Part shown: positions 33,416 to 45,772 of the stretch, piece after piece
How the letters are laid out: each line of letters starts with the position of its first letter
How positions within the stretch are numbered: the first letter of the stretch is position 1
Program-made: the position numbers and the translations under genes
The notes under the pieces: model-generated
What the model was told of the DNA's origin: nothing
What the model saw: the letters and a program-made list of their open reading frames with translations, nothing else
Database searches by the model: none
Assembly: GCF_009017415.1 (NCBI RefSeq)
Contig: NC_092409.1
Location: 620,001-684,000 of the forward strand
DNA length: 64,000 bases
Direction of reading: 5' to 3'
Source: Aspergillus flavus
Lineage: Eukaryota > Ascomycota > Eurotiomycetes > Eurotiales > Aspergillaceae

Positions 33416-34482
33416 TTCAGAACCTCTTTCTACATTATGTCAAGTCTGAGTGTTGTGCTTTTTTAATTGCTTCGTTCTATGGTTCTAAAGCATTTCTATT
33501 CGTTTGTCAATCATCCACTAAAGCCATTGGTCGATCCTAATGACAAGGGGCTCGTGCTATTGCAACGGTCTTCCTATTCTCTACGCGGGGCTGCCTCATG
33601 GTCTGGATACATGGGATATCGAACAAACACATGAATTTGGCCTCTCAGATAATCACTAATTGGACGTTTTGTTAATTCAAGCAATATGAATAATCCCCAT
33701 GATACCCTGAAACCAGGTTCACAGGAGCTCTGGCCCACTTACGATAAGCACACATTGTCCGCTGTGTTATATTTTTTCTTACACATTGGTCGAAGCACGG
33801 TCCGACTATAGACGCGAAAGGTACACGCGATACTGAAGGTCTGGATGCAGCTGCGATGGATATGGACCTGAGTAGAAATGAGCTGTAAATGAAAGAAGCA
33901 GAGATCATCCGACATAGCGGAACTTCACCTTCAAGACACTGTAGGGTTGGTACTTGATTTTGAGCCATCTCAGACTTTAGGGTATGCAACATCAGGTGAG
34001 CGTTGCCACATAGAAAGGATTCCGATCGTAGGTTAGCACTTCACAAACATTCTGTTATTAGAACACATTATAAGCCCCACAAACGTAGTATAGGTCGGAC
34101 TCAATGGGATCTTCAGTGTAAATGTATGAGGCACTTTCTTGCTGATTCCCAGCATATGAAACACTTAGGCTGTAGCGCAGGAAAATCCCGCATACTTTAT
34201 ATTGCCCTGGAAAACACAGCAATGACCACCCTATTCCGAGAGTGTTTAAGTCCAATACTTTGGTCTTTTTCAAGTCCAATTAGCAAGCAAGAAGCAAATA
34301 AAATAAAGTTTCTGCTAAACCAATTCCAGGCACGTCGTGATGTCAATTTCTGTGCCTCGGATTGTCAATCAATCACTAGTCTTCCACTCATTCCCGCTCC
34401 TGTAGGCATAAATACTAGACCTTAGCTGCTCACAGTTGGGGTAAAGATTCACTCTGATTCATCTCTAGGCAAACGAACGGGA
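33416..34482. other. Intergenic, no recognisable content
   Basis: No gene, RNA or repeat could be supported. Confidence 0.45.
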
Positions 34483-35327
34483 ATGTTAGTAGACGGGGTG
34501 AAGTGGGCTTGCGGGCCTTGCGTTCGCGGGCACCGTGTAAGTACGTGTGAACACCATGGTACAGCATCGTGTTTCTTGCTTTCCATCGTTATTATTTCTC
34601 ATTTGCACGCCTGTATACTGATAACGATAGTAGATAGAACGCTAATCCGCATCAACCGGAAAGGTCGCCCATTTGTTACTTGTTCCGTGTGTAACGAAAC
34701 CCCATGTCCCAAGCCGAGGGAGCACTACAAAGTACAGCACAGCTCCAGGGTGAAGAAGACTAAACCTGCTCCCGAAGTATTTCACCCCTAATGGCTGCCT
34801 AATCCCTGCCTTATTCACGATTCCAGAGATTACCGGATGGACTCAGCGAAATAGACAGCAAGCTAACTCGAGGTTACGGGATCTGCTAGAAAAACATCAC
34901 CCGCAGGGCTTCTTCCCGTGCGAACCCGGCGTGTTTACCCCTTGCACCTCGACCTACTGAAGTATCGAACACCTTACCTACTTTACTCTCCATTAATCGT
35001 CTTCCTGACCTGCAACAAGTCGGTGTACCCATCGGTTCTAATGCTTCAGGGGGAGTTAGCAATCAACTGCCCGGTTTAACTCCGCTTGCGCCAGACCAAC
35101 AACAACAGAGTACTTCAAGAAGTAGAGGCGAAAGTTTCACTGCCCCAGGAATACCTCTTACATTTATGTATAGAGATAATCAGCTACCTGTTCCAGGAGC
35201 AATAGAGTCGCAAATGAGTGTCACTCCGGCTGTCCGTCTCCCACCGTTAAGGACGCCAGTCCATCAGAATTACCCAGCCTGCGACATGATGAATTCTGGG
35301 CACTTACTGCCAAGTAAACCATGGTAA
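34483..35327 (+). pseudogene. Copper-fist transcription factor, decayed
   Basis: Exon 1 (34483-34558) and exon 2 (from 34634) join to the copper-fist DNA-binding domain: MLVDGVKWACGPCVRGHR, STCEHH, then LIRINRKGRPFVTCSVCN and TPC. The zinc ligands (CxxC, CxH) and the KGRP minor-groove motif are intact. Downstream, one frame keeps ACLPLAPRPTEV, a segment common in this family, and a long QQQQ- and P-rich tail ending at 35327. It is interrupted by TAG after GYGIC (near 34890), and the stretch between exon 2 and this part needs an intron I could place only loosely. CAG-to-TAG would explain the stop. Intact relatives control copper uptake or detoxification genes. It could still express a short DNA-binding fragment. 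Confidence 0.68.
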
Positions 35328-36485
35328 ATAGCATTTCTCTGATACGGACAGATCTGGTCAGTAAGTCGCCAACAGCCTAGAGCTATCCCAGCTGTGAATG
35401 AGCAAGGCTAATAATATCTCCACTACTAGGCCACTTCTAGGATGGAAAATATTACCACATAATCTGGTATACCGGTGAAGTGTTCTCACACAGCTTGCTT
35501 TTAGAGAGTCACAGCGAACTTGCACAACTCCTTTTTCCCGACATCTATATTAGATGGCACCTCAAGCACAAGAAGCCAACAATTCGGCACTGTGTGGATA
35601 TCTCTAAAGTTCCCCGGGCGCAGTCGACGGACCCAGGAGAAGACGAACTTGCACACTTATAATGTAATAAACCCAAGCTTAACTCAAACTCGAGCACATT
35701 TCTGGGAGTGACACATGTTGGATCTGACTGTGTTCTGTTGTACGACCTAATTTGAACCATGCCAGAGGGATCAAAGGACAGCGAAGGCCACCGAGATAAC
35801 GAGGTACGACCTTGCCGATCAATGACAATGAATTGCCAAGATTCGCTTACAGGTCAAGCTTCGCAATTTCCAATAAATCTATGTTTTACATATGGCTATT
35901 CGCTTGGTGTTTCTTGACTCCTCTATTGTTTCTTCCGAAGCGAGCGGTTAGGGCTTGGCGACCTTGTGATAAGGCGAACGTGAATGAAGCATCGTGAGGG
36001 TATTTTCTCATCCAGACAATTGATAAATTAATCATAAGATGTTTGTTTTCATTGGCTCAAGCAGTATTTCTTTATCAGACATGACAGGATATGTCCGAGA
36101 TTTTGCCATCCAGAGAAAGCAGTGGCGCACCAAACAAACCCCGATTGGGCGATCAAATCGCTCTTAGGCTGTCATATTAATGTCGCTCTCAACGCTAAGC
36201 CTCTTCTTCGTAGGCCATCAGCTCCCCACCTGCTCGAGGCATTTTACCAGCGTCTTTGGGCCAGTCATTAACCTCATTAATCACGCACTTCCGCTATCCC
36301 AACACGAGGCCATGCGCTCACCATGTCATCTCCACATGGCTGCACAGACGTGCATATTTAAAGCAACATGTAACTGGAGACTGAGAAAGTCTTTCTGGTC
36401 AGAATGCACTTCAGCTGGTATTGCCTTCCCTTGCTTTCTGTCTTTCACGGTGGACTATACACGACCTAACTATTAGAATCCACAT
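35328..36485. other. Intergenic upstream of the cation pump
   Basis: This contains the pump promoter. No gene was recognised in the rest. Confidence 0.45.
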
Positions 36486-39400
36486 ATGGAGGAGAAAGCC
36501 CCCAATGCAGAGGCGACGCATTTGCGCTGGCAGACTGTCGACGAGGAGTCCGGTGACACCGAAAGACCTCGACTGAACAGACTGAATCGCTCTGCCTCTT
36601 ACAGCTCGCAAAGCTCTGGTCGCAATCTCAAAGCGAGGACTACTGTTGATCCCTCGCTTTCCCTGCCAATCCATTACCGAACAGTGTACGTATATAACTT
36701 TCCAAATCTCTACATGACTCTCTTCACAATGGCTAAACAAAACGGAAAGTTCCTTTGAGATTGACGAGGCAGAAGCTCTTCACCGTACGAAAGCTGCCCA
36801 GGTAAAGAGCGAAATCGCAACAGGTAAGTTTGATACTCGCATACACACCTGTGAACGTCGTCTCAGATCTAACGCCATGTTTTTTTAAGATCTCTCAAAC
36901 CTTGACTGGCACACGATCACCGTCGAAGAGCTACAGAAACGTTGGCAGGTTGATGCATCACAAGGCTTGTCATCCGAGCAAGTTCAAAGACGCCTGCGTC
37001 AATATGGCAAGAACTCCCTCGCTGCCCTGCCTCATCGATGGTTCTGGCAGATATTTGGATACTTTTTTAAAGGTTTTGGAGCCATCCTTCTTGTCGGATG
37101 TGTTCTCGTCTTCGTGTCGTGGAAGCCCCTCGGCCAACCACCGTCACAAGCAAACTTGGCTCTAGCTATCGTCCTGCTTGCTGTGTTTTTTATCCAGGCT
37201 GGGTTCAATGCTTGGCAAGATTGGTCCTCTTCCCGGGTTATGGCATCTATCACCGCCATGTTGCCGGAAAGTTGCTTGGTTCAGAGAGACGGTTCCCAGG
37301 TCACCGTTGATGGACCAGACATCGTTCCGGGCGATGTTGTCTATCTCAAGGCCGGAAACAAGCTACCCGCCGATGTGCGTCTTATTGAAGTCTCAAACGA
37401 CGCAAGCTTCGATCGGTCCATTCTCACTGGTAAGATCAATTGGGTGATTTTCAACTGAACCGTGGCGCTAACGATTCATAGGCGAGTCGCTACCGATTCA
37501 CGGCACTGTGGATTCGACCGATGATAACTACCTTGAGACACATTGCATCGGTCTCCAGGGCACACATTGTGTTTCTGGAAATGCGAAGGGAATCGTCGTC
37601 GCCACCGCTGATTCGACGGTCTTTGGTGGTATCGCTAAATTAACGAACGAGCCCAAAAAAGGCCTGACAACTCTGGAGAAAGAAGTCCTGCGGTTTGTCC
37701 TATTGATTGTGCTTATCATGTTGACTATGATCATTGTCGTAGTCATTGTATGGGCAACTTGGCTCAGAGTCGATCATCCGGACTGGATCAATGTTCCTAC
37801 TCTGATTGTTGACTGCGTCAGTGTCGCGATTGCGTTTATTCCAGAGGGCCTGCCAATTGCGCTGACTGCTAGCTTGACTATCACTGCTAATCTCATGCGA
37901 AAGAATAAGATCCTTTGCAAGTCGCTAAAAACAGTGGAAACCCTAGGTGCTGTGTCCGTTATTTGCTCCGACAAAACTGGCACTTTGACAAGGGTGGGTA
38001 CTTTTTTACTTGATCATCAGACATTCAGCTAACACTCACCTGAACAGAACAAAATGTTCGTCACTGATTGTGCGATATCCAGCTCAACCCTGAGCCCGGA
38101 GTCGGCAAGAGACCGGATGGTGATGGACGGAAAGGCATCTGGCGTCCACCAACTCCGTGCTGTGGCCGCTTTGTGCAATGCGGCCGAGTTTGATGCTTCC
38201 TCCTCCACCCTGCCTCTTGTTGAGAGACGTATATATGGAGATGCCACAGACCAGGCTATCCTCAGGTTCTCTGAGAGCTTAGGTCCCGTTTCGGAGCTAC
38301 GTCAGGCGTGGAAGATGACCTACGAACTGCCATTCAATAGCAAAAACAAATTCATGGTCCGCACGTTTAATGCGGCACAACCCAACGGATATGGATTGGC
38401 ACTCTCGGCAGCTGAAGCAGTGCAGTTTAGACAAAGTGACGGTCTCCTAACAATCAAGGGTGCCCCAGACATCTTGATTGAGCGGTGCACGCATACTATT
38501 GGCCTGGATGGTAATGTGGAGGCGCTTGACGACAATATGCGAAGGAAAATGCTCGAGGTGAAAGACCGCTGGTCCAGCGAAGGCCGACGTGTCATTCTAC
38601 TTGCTCGCAAAATTCTTCCAGCAGCAGAAATCCTTGTACATCCGTCTTCTCGTGAATTTGAGTCTGAAATGATGACCCAAGCAAAGACTGGCTTAGTTCT
38701 TGTCGGTCTAGTTGGCATCGTTGATCCGCCTAGGGAAGAGATCCCCGACGTTATCAAGACGCTGAGACGGGCTGGGATTAGGATCTTTATGGTTTGTTTA
38801 TAGTCAATTCAGAAGAATTCAACACTGTCGCTAACTACATTTTACTAGGTAACCGGCGATTTTGGGCTGACTGCTTTGGCTATCGCACGGCAATGCGGCA
38901 TTGTGACAACTGAAAGCACAGTTGACACTGTAGCCTCCCTACATAGGTCTACCCATATAGCTGAGAAGATTCCTCCATCGACACCTTCGCCCGCGATCGT
39001 CGTAAGTGGACCTGAGCTTATGTCCTTGGATGACTGTCAGTGGGACCAGCTCTGTCGATACCAGGAAATTGTTTTCGCAAGAACTACACCAGAACAGAAG
39101 CTTCGCATTGTCAGGGAGTTCCGTGCACGGGACGAGATTGTCGGTATGACTGGGGATGGAGTCAATGACGCTCCATCTCTCAAGGCTGCCGACATTGGAA
39201 TTGCTCTAGGTAGTGGCTCTGACATTGCCATAGAAGCTTCTGACATGGTCCTTCTGGACAGCTTTTCGGCAGTTGTGGAAGCCGTGCAGTATGGTCGGGT
39301 TGTTTTTGATAACCTAAAAAAGACCATTGTTTACTTGCTGCCTGCTGGTTCCTTTTCCGAATTCTGGCCTGTCTTCACTAATGTTATGTTTGGCCTTCCT

Positions 39401-40176
39401 CAAGTTCTCTCGTCATTCCTCATGATCATCATCTGGTAAGTACACACTTTTACCCATATTCGTCAAGGACTATCCAATCTCACGGTAAATAGCTGCTTCA
39501 CCGACTGCGCCGCCGCTACCGTTCTAGCCTACGAAGCCCCGGAAGCCGACGTTCTTCTGCGTCCACCACGCAAGCCCAAGCGCGACCGTCTCGTGAACTG
39601 GAAGTTAGTATTCCACGCTTATGGTATTCTCGGTATGCTGGAAAGTGTGGCCTCCTTCGCCATGGCATATTGGTACCTCGAACGCAGCGGGATCCCATTT
39701 TCAGCGTTATGGTTCAAATTCGGAGCCGTTCCCTCGAACGTAGACCCGGACTACTACCAGGCCCGTCTAAACGAGGCCAGTTCGATCTACTTCATCAACT
39801 TGGTCGTCATGTAAGTCCCATTCCTCTGCCATCGCTACTTATTATAGCTATGAAGCCTTACCTAACACCATCTAGGCAATGGTTCAACCTGATGGCTGTT
39901 CGAACCCGCCGCCTATCCATCTTCCAGCATCCTCCGGCCTTCAACAAGGATACGCAAAATCTCCTTCTTTTTCCGGCGATTGCTTTCGCTCTCTGCATGG
40001 CCATCTTCTGGTTATATGTTCCTCCTTTCCAGGAGGTATTGGATACAAGTAGCGTGCCAGCAGAGCATTATTTCTTACCTGCTGCTTTTGGCTTGGGTAT
40101 TCTTTGTCTGGATGAGTTGCGTAAAGCGGCGGTCCGGAGGTGGCCGAAAGGAATTTTGGCTAGATGTGCTTGGTAG
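36486..40176 (+). CDS. P2-type cation ATPase, Na,K-ATPase alpha-like
   Basis: Membrane cation pump of roughly 1,080 residues in about nine exons. N-terminal cation-ATPase domain (WHTITVEELQKRW), helices M1-M2, actuator motif TGES (split by an intron after TG at about 37430), M4 motif IPEGLPIAL, phosphorylation site SDKTGTLT, nucleotide site (KGAPDILIERC), hinge TGDGVNDAPSLKAADIGIALG and a C-terminal set of helices with FTDC are all in order. The extended hydrophilic N-terminus and hinge fit the IIC (Na,K/H,K-ATPase-like) or related fungal group rather than SERCA or ENA pumps. The transported ion is not certain. No interruption was found. It would sit in the plasma membrane or an internal membrane and may support Na+ or K+ balance under stress. 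Confidence 0.92.
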
Positions 40177-40393
40177 TCTCTTGTATTTTGTTACTTTGAT
40201 GTCTAGGGAATTGTATGTGTTATTTTATTTTAATTTTCCGGGGCCTTGGTGATAATATAACTTCAACCTCACTACTGCCGAGACCTAGATGAATGAATTA
40301 CATTGAAGCACACTAATTAATATTATCAACCAAGCCATGCAAGCCACAATGATTGCAGGCAGGCATATATAACTTATATATAAAATTCCAAAA

Positions 40394-40512
40394 ACATACA
40401 ACAGGAGGGATTCGCTGGTGGTCACCCACCCAACTACTAACCTCCCGGCGTGTGGCTTAAGTACGGCTGAGCGGACGGGAAGCCCTGTTCTCCACACCCT
40501 ATGGTCGTATGT
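40394..40512 (-). rRNA. 5S ribosomal RNA
   Basis: The minus strand reads ACATACGACCATAGGGTGTG at its start and CCTCCTGTTGTATGTTTTT at its end, 119 bases, the typical filamentous-ascomycete 5S gene with its internal Pol III promoter (box A-like GCTCAGCCGTACTTAAGCC region). A T-run follows as terminator. The body matches the copy at 52866-52984 in the opposite orientation. The upstream flanks differ, apart from the TAGT just before the gene. Confidence 0.95.
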
Positions 40513-41176
40513 ACTAGGCTGATAAAGTCAGTAGCATATATAGAAAGAAAATTATTTAATTAGCGGCGAACTATGTACTCACTATGCCATGCCTTCTACA
40601 TTGTACAAATGCACATGTACATACGTGAAAGAAACCTGCGTTAAGCTTGTTAAGCTTGCTTACGTTAACTTTCGGTATCTTCCGCCCTAGCGCTTCCGCT
40701 TCTCGCCAGCATTGGGCCAAAATCGAGGTGTGGTACGCAATACTAGGGTATCGGTTCACTGCCTCGGAAATATATATATATTCAATATGTAGTTTTAAGA
40801 AACTCGTATACACCGTAATGTGACTTTCGTAAGAAGGTACAAAATAGCGTAACACTGGTTCCCAAAGTCATGTAGATACATTCATGAATACCTATGAGAA
40901 ACCAAAACCAAGTCCAGTCTCTGAGAGATTTTCTGACTTAGTTGCAGCTAACAGCCCATCAATAATTCCAGAGCGTAGACATGGTGACAGAATGAAGGCG
41001 GTGAAACTTTGATCAATCAGAGTCCCATAATGTGTTGGGATGCCTACTATGGAGCTAGATCGGGATTAGTGTTTGCACGCCTGACCGCCTACCACGCTGG
41101 GGACGCGTGTTGTTTCCTCCGGTGATTCGCAGGAATAAAAGTCCGCCTGGTTTCAATTCATCGAAAATCATAGAGA
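40513..41176. other. Intergenic, 5S to activator-like gene
   Basis: I searched for a zinc-cluster exon for the following gene and found no CxxC...CxxC pattern. No other content was recognised. Confidence 0.5.
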
Positions 41177-42610
41177 ATGGATCCCCTTGTTTCATCTCAT
41201 CAAGCAACGGGGGAGGGGATAATCCTCTCACCAGGAACGCATTCACTGTCGGAGAGCTCTTACGCAGCGCATCCACGTTTCCTTGAATTACAGGAGGAGC
41301 TCCGAAGTGCTCTTTTCACAGCCGTTGCTGATTCCACCCCAAAACAATCATACCTCGTCGAGGCGCCAACCGAGCCGGGCCTTTCTGAGCTCCGGCATGA
41401 CGTAGATCTTTTTGCGAGGTCTCCCGTACCCAAGGCTCGATTGATCAGCTATCTGAAGAATTGGATCACAGAATGTGCGCCCTATCTCGACAAATTCGAT
41501 GAAGCCCGCCACTTTGGGGTCCACATTCCGATTTTAGCGCGAGAATCCCCCGGATTATTCTACGCCATCCTTGCCTTTTCTGCCCGGCAGACGGAAAGGA
41601 AGGCGGGTCTCCGCAACTGCCATGACAGTCTAGAGCTCTATCAGGAGTCAATCCGTTGGGTATCTCCCGGCTTGCAAGCAAAGGATCCAAATGTGCTGGT
41701 GACCGCCTGTGTTTTAGCGGTCATGGAGTTAATGTCCGTCAGTCCGCAAGATTGGAGACGTCACGTGGATGGCTGTGCGGCTTTGTTTGACTGCTTCAAT
41801 GTCAACGGTTTCTCTGGAGGCCATTTACAAGCTGTCTTCTGGTGCTATGTTCGAATGGAGCTGTGTGGAGTCATTGTTTCCAACGGTGCAGAGAGGACGG
41901 TTCTTCCTCTTGACAAGTGGGTTCCTGCTGGATCTATGGGCGGGGCTTCAGAAAGTATTGAGGACAACGAAAAACGTGTTCGGGAGCTATTTTTGGATCA
42001 GAGCCGTCTGACTCCAGATATGCACGCAAACTGGGCCGTATATCTGTGCGCCAAAGCATGCGATTTAGTGTGCAGGCGTACAAGGCACCTGGAACTAGGA
42101 GAATTCGACACTACTGACCCACGACCGTTCCAGGAGCAATGGAAGCGACTGTGGGACGAACTGCAATTTTGGCTGGAACAACGGCCGTCAGCGATTCTCC
42201 CCGCCAAGTCTACCAGTATGCAAGGGGATCGAATGTTTCCGGAGATTTTCTATGCTCACCAGGCGGCTATATCCAGCAATCAGTTGTATCACACATCCTG
42301 TATCCTGCTGCTGGAGATCAAACCCCCCGCGATACTGCTCCCCTCTTCAAGTCACTTGACGTCCTCTGTTTGGCACGCAAGGAGGGTATGCGGCATTTCG
42401 CTGACCAATCCACATCCGGGTAACCTCATTAATGCAATTCAGCCCTTATATATCGCTGGAAAGCTTTTGACTCATCGGCGCGAACACATAGCTGTGGCCA
42501 AGCTCTTCAGAACCATCGAGCAAACAACAGGATGGGGGGCGCTATGGCGACTTAGAGATCTTGAAGCAGTCTGGGGCTATGAGACGAACGAGATTCTATC
42601 AGTTATCTGA
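41177..42610 (+). CDS. Fungal-specific transcription factor-type protein without zinc cluster
   Basis: Single-exon 477-residue protein resembling the C-terminal part of Zn2Cys6 regulators of the ARCA-like type (Fungal_trans_2). Typical segments are LISYLKNWITECAPYLDKF, HIPILARESPGLFYAILAFSARQ and a final TGWGALWRLRDLEAVWGYE. The N-terminus, where the zinc cluster would be, is a short polar tail, and 660 bases upstream show no cluster exon. It may therefore act as a partner protein without direct DNA contact, or it may be an N-terminally truncated regulator. It opens a group with a sugar permease, a regulator and a ribokinase, so a role in controlling sugar use is plausible but unproven. Confidence 0.83.
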   Translation: MDPLVSSHQATGEGIILSPGTHSLSESSYAAHPRFLELQEELRSALFTAVADSTPKQSYLVEAPTEPGLSELRHDVDLFARSPVPKARLISYLKNWITECAPYLDKFDEARHFGVHIPILARESPGLFYAILAFSARQTERKAGLRNCHDSLELYQESIRWVSPGLQAKDPNVLVTACVLAVMELMSVSPQDWRRHVDGCAALFDCFNVNGFSGGHLQAVFWCYVRMELCGVIVSNGAERTVLPLDKWVPAGSMGGASESIEDNEKRVRELFLDQSRLTPDMHANWAVYLCAKACDLVCRRTRHLELGEFDTTDPRPFQEQWKRLWDELQFWLEQRPSAILPAKSTSMQGDRMFPEIFYAHQAAISSNQLYHTSCILLLEIKPPAILLPSSSHLTSSVWHARRVCGISLTNPHPGNLINAIQPLYIAGKLLTHRREHIAVAKLFRTIEQTTGWGALWRLRDLEAVWGYETNEILSVI

Positions 42611-43016
42611 TTACGCAGGTACTGCCTTTGCCACAACCAGAAGACTTGACGATTTCCACATGCGACGGGGCTTCTGCTGCCTGGCAAACAACCAACGCTA
42701 TTTTGGTCCCCAGAACGCATCTGAATGCGTCACGCCTTGTATAGCAGGTATTGAACGGCTGTAGCCACGAACCAGGCGATTGACACCCACCTGGTATGTA
42801 GTGCATCGTTCTGGCTCCAAAACCTGTTTGCTCTGCTGTCTGAAAGACGTCAAGCAGCACTATCGCATGGAGTTATCAAGATAGCCTCGGTCCTACGTGG
42901 GCGATGCTAGCGATCCAATATTCATTATGATCAAGTCATCACCATTCAACGTCTATAAACGTCTACTACAGCATTATACATATATATTCAGTATTGTGGC
43001 ACATCGGAATCCCGCT
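42611..43016. other. Convergent intergenic gap
   Basis: 3' flanks of two convergent genes. Nothing else was recognised. Confidence 0.5.
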
Positions 43017-44943
43017 TTACACCTGCTCGAGATGTGACCCATAACTATCTTTCTCGACGGGTACCGGACCTTTGGATAACCGTTCGATGCATGCGGTCAA
43101 GCCCACCTCTCTCTGTGCCTCACGCAGCATTTCGGCGTCCTGCTCTCCGGTATTGCTCTTGAAAACCCGATCCATCTCCTCGAGCGACGCATTCTTGGTC
43201 TCTGGGAGGAAGAACCACACCCAGACTATGCCGACACCCAGGAACACGGCAAAGAAAATATATGTACCCCATGCCCATGCTTCCAGCATTGGTGGTACAA
43301 AGAAGGCGATGGCAAAGTTGTTGATCCAGTTGCTAAACGCTCCGATCGAGGCACCCTTAGCACGAATAGAGAGAGGGAATATCTCCGATACCAAGGTCCA
43401 TGAACAGGGACCCCAGGTGGCACCAAAGCCGGCAATATAGAGCCAGATAAGTGCTGTCGCCTTAGTTAGCCTAATCTGGATCTATGAAAAACTAGTGAAA
43501 ATGGGGCAGAATGATGACACTTACCGACAGCACTCCAGCCAGCGGCCTCGTGAGAAGGCCAATCGTGCCGGAATTTGGCCACGATCACTCCGACAATTAC
43601 CATGCTGAGTAACATCACCAGCGAACCGACTAAGAGCATCGGCTTTCGACCGACTTTGTCGATGACCAACTATTTGTAATTAGTGCGATGTGCGATTGTA
43701 GACGGACTTGGAATTTCATTTACACACCATGCCCGGCATCGTGCTGATGAGGAAGACCACGCCAGTCACTCCAGTCGCCAAGAGAGCCACAGTACCACTT
43801 GTAAGTCCAAGACTGGTGAAAACATTAGACGCGTAGTAGATAACTGTACGTCTCGTTAGCAAATTTTCAAGCGGACTTGGAGAGAAAGAAGACCTACTGG
43901 CATCGACACCACTCCATTGCTGGAAAAACATAACCAGCCATGCAGTGCAGACCCTTTTGAAGTTGCCCATGGTCCGGAAGCAGTTCGCATATTGTGCGAT
44001 TTGGCTCATGAAGACATTCTTGTTTTCTCTTTCAGCCAGCCAGGGTGTCGCTTTGGCAAAGGCCCTCTTTTCAAAAAGGGCTTCTGCCTTCATCTCCAGA
44101 AACTCCATCTGAACCAGCTCATGGTCCTGTGGCAGCTTCCGTATCCAGGCAAGCGTGGTGAGGGCCTCCTCATCCCGGTCCTGCTTGACCAGCCACCTGG
44201 GAGAGAAAGGCATGAACCAGATGCCGCAGGCTAGGAAAACGGCCGGGATACCTTGGACGATGGAGGGCAGGCGCCATGCCATGTCCGACTGCGTCTCGCC
44301 CGTACCCCCAATGTAGTTACTTCCGTAACCCACCCAGAAGGAAATCATGATTCCAAGAATGGTGGCAAACTGATAGAAAGATACCAAAAGACCACGCATC
44401 TCGGGCGCTGCCAACTCGGCATTGTACAAGGGCCCGACACCGCTAAACAAACCAACGCCTAAGCCCGTGAAAAATCGTCCGGCGTACAAGAGTGACGGGT
44501 TGCCCTCCGTGGCACCAACGTAAAGATAACTCCCTAGGATAACCCAGCAGCATGCGACAAACATAGTGTACTTTCGCGAATAGAGTTCGCCCAAGACACC
44601 TGCAGACAAGGACCCTACAACTCCGCCCAACTGCAGAATTGAAGTCAACCATCCCGTGGCTGTGGAGGAGTTCACCACGGAGGGGAAGTTCTCCATGAAG
44701 CGGGTCATCACCAGCGACTGTCCCAGTACGCCTTGCTGGTAGCCATACTCAAAACCACCAAAGCTAAATGGTTGTCAGTTATGTGGGCACACCACCATTA
44801 TTGTTACAGGCAACATACGAGGCGAAGAATGCTATAAAAAGCACTTTGGGGTTATTCATCAGGGATCGCCACATCGATGTTTTGGCAACCTGGACATGCT
44901 GGAAGTCATTGGCCTCCCGATCGGAGGACGTGTCGACGGTCAT
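43017..44943 (-). CDS. MFS sugar transporter (hexose/maltose permease family)
   Basis: Twelve-helix sugar porter of the plasma membrane, about 540 residues in roughly five exons. The start at 44943 opens a hydrophilic tail; the first intron near 44820-44760 restores FGGFEYGYQQG. Sugar-porter signatures follow: GELYSRKYTM, the PESPRWL-equivalent FSPRWLVKQDRDEEAL, QQWSGVDA before helix 7, IDKVGRKPMLLVG, and the final PETKNASLEEMDRVF. All are in frame after splicing, so the gene looks functional. It diverges from a Zn2Cys6 regulator (829-bp gap) and a ribokinase lies 3 kb away, which suggests import of ribose or another pentose or hexose. Substrate cannot be read from sequence. Confidence 0.92.
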
Positions 44944-45772
44944 TGTGACAAGGGGTTTTCATGTAGCGAAGGAAGATGAGTCCGGGGACATTCCGGGGAA
45001 GGGACCATGTGGGATCTGGGGAAATATATACACGTCCCTATCGGGCCTATCCACTCTTGGAGTGACCCATAATGGCCGAAAACCCTTCCTCTCCAGGTGA
45101 CATGGTTAACGAAATTTCTATTTTTCTATTTTTCGATTTAACTTTGTATGGAGACCGCAGAGTTTGGGGCTTATTTTTTGCCGCCACCTTGGCAATGGCA
45201 TGTTGCCCAATGCACGTCGTTAACCCAAAACGAGGGGTCTGGAGCCTCTGTTCACCGAATTGGGACCATCGAACGATGAGTTCCTAGTTTCACGTGGTGC
45301 ATTAGGGCTAAAGTTAGGTAATAATTTCCCCCCTCGTGAGTCAAGCCTCTAGAATTGGGATGAGGGACAAGCTCAGTGGTGCTAAAATCCTAGTGCGGGA
45401 GACTTTTGCTTGGCACGGCTTTTTACTCTGTTTGAAGCGTTACTAATCTATCCTCAGAGCACTCAACTCTTAGGATGGTATGGTCTATTTGGGCGATATA
45501 TGGCCTGCTAAGGTTGCAGCATGGCTATATATCAGAAATGTGATATTACACTCTTATTTGCCCTTTCTGACAAATGTTGACTACATCGGGGTATTTAAAA
45601 TCCACTCAAACGCGGCGCCAAGAAAGGACTCTGGACGCTTCTCCAGTTTTCGTGCCGGCTCCGGACCCACTTCGGATAATTATTCATTTTCGGGGTGCGG
45701 AGGCTCGACGTCCTCTTTTCGGCGGTCTTTCTCCATAATCTTGCAGACAACAAACAACACCGTCAACACGCT
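44944..45772. promoter_or_regulatory. Divergent promoter of sugar permease and regulator
   Basis: An 829-bp gap without coding sequence. A CGG-N2-CCG element (CGGCTCCG) lies near 45657 and further CGG triplets follow up to 45710, close to the regulator start. Binding by a zinc-cluster protein is an inference. Confidence 0.45.
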
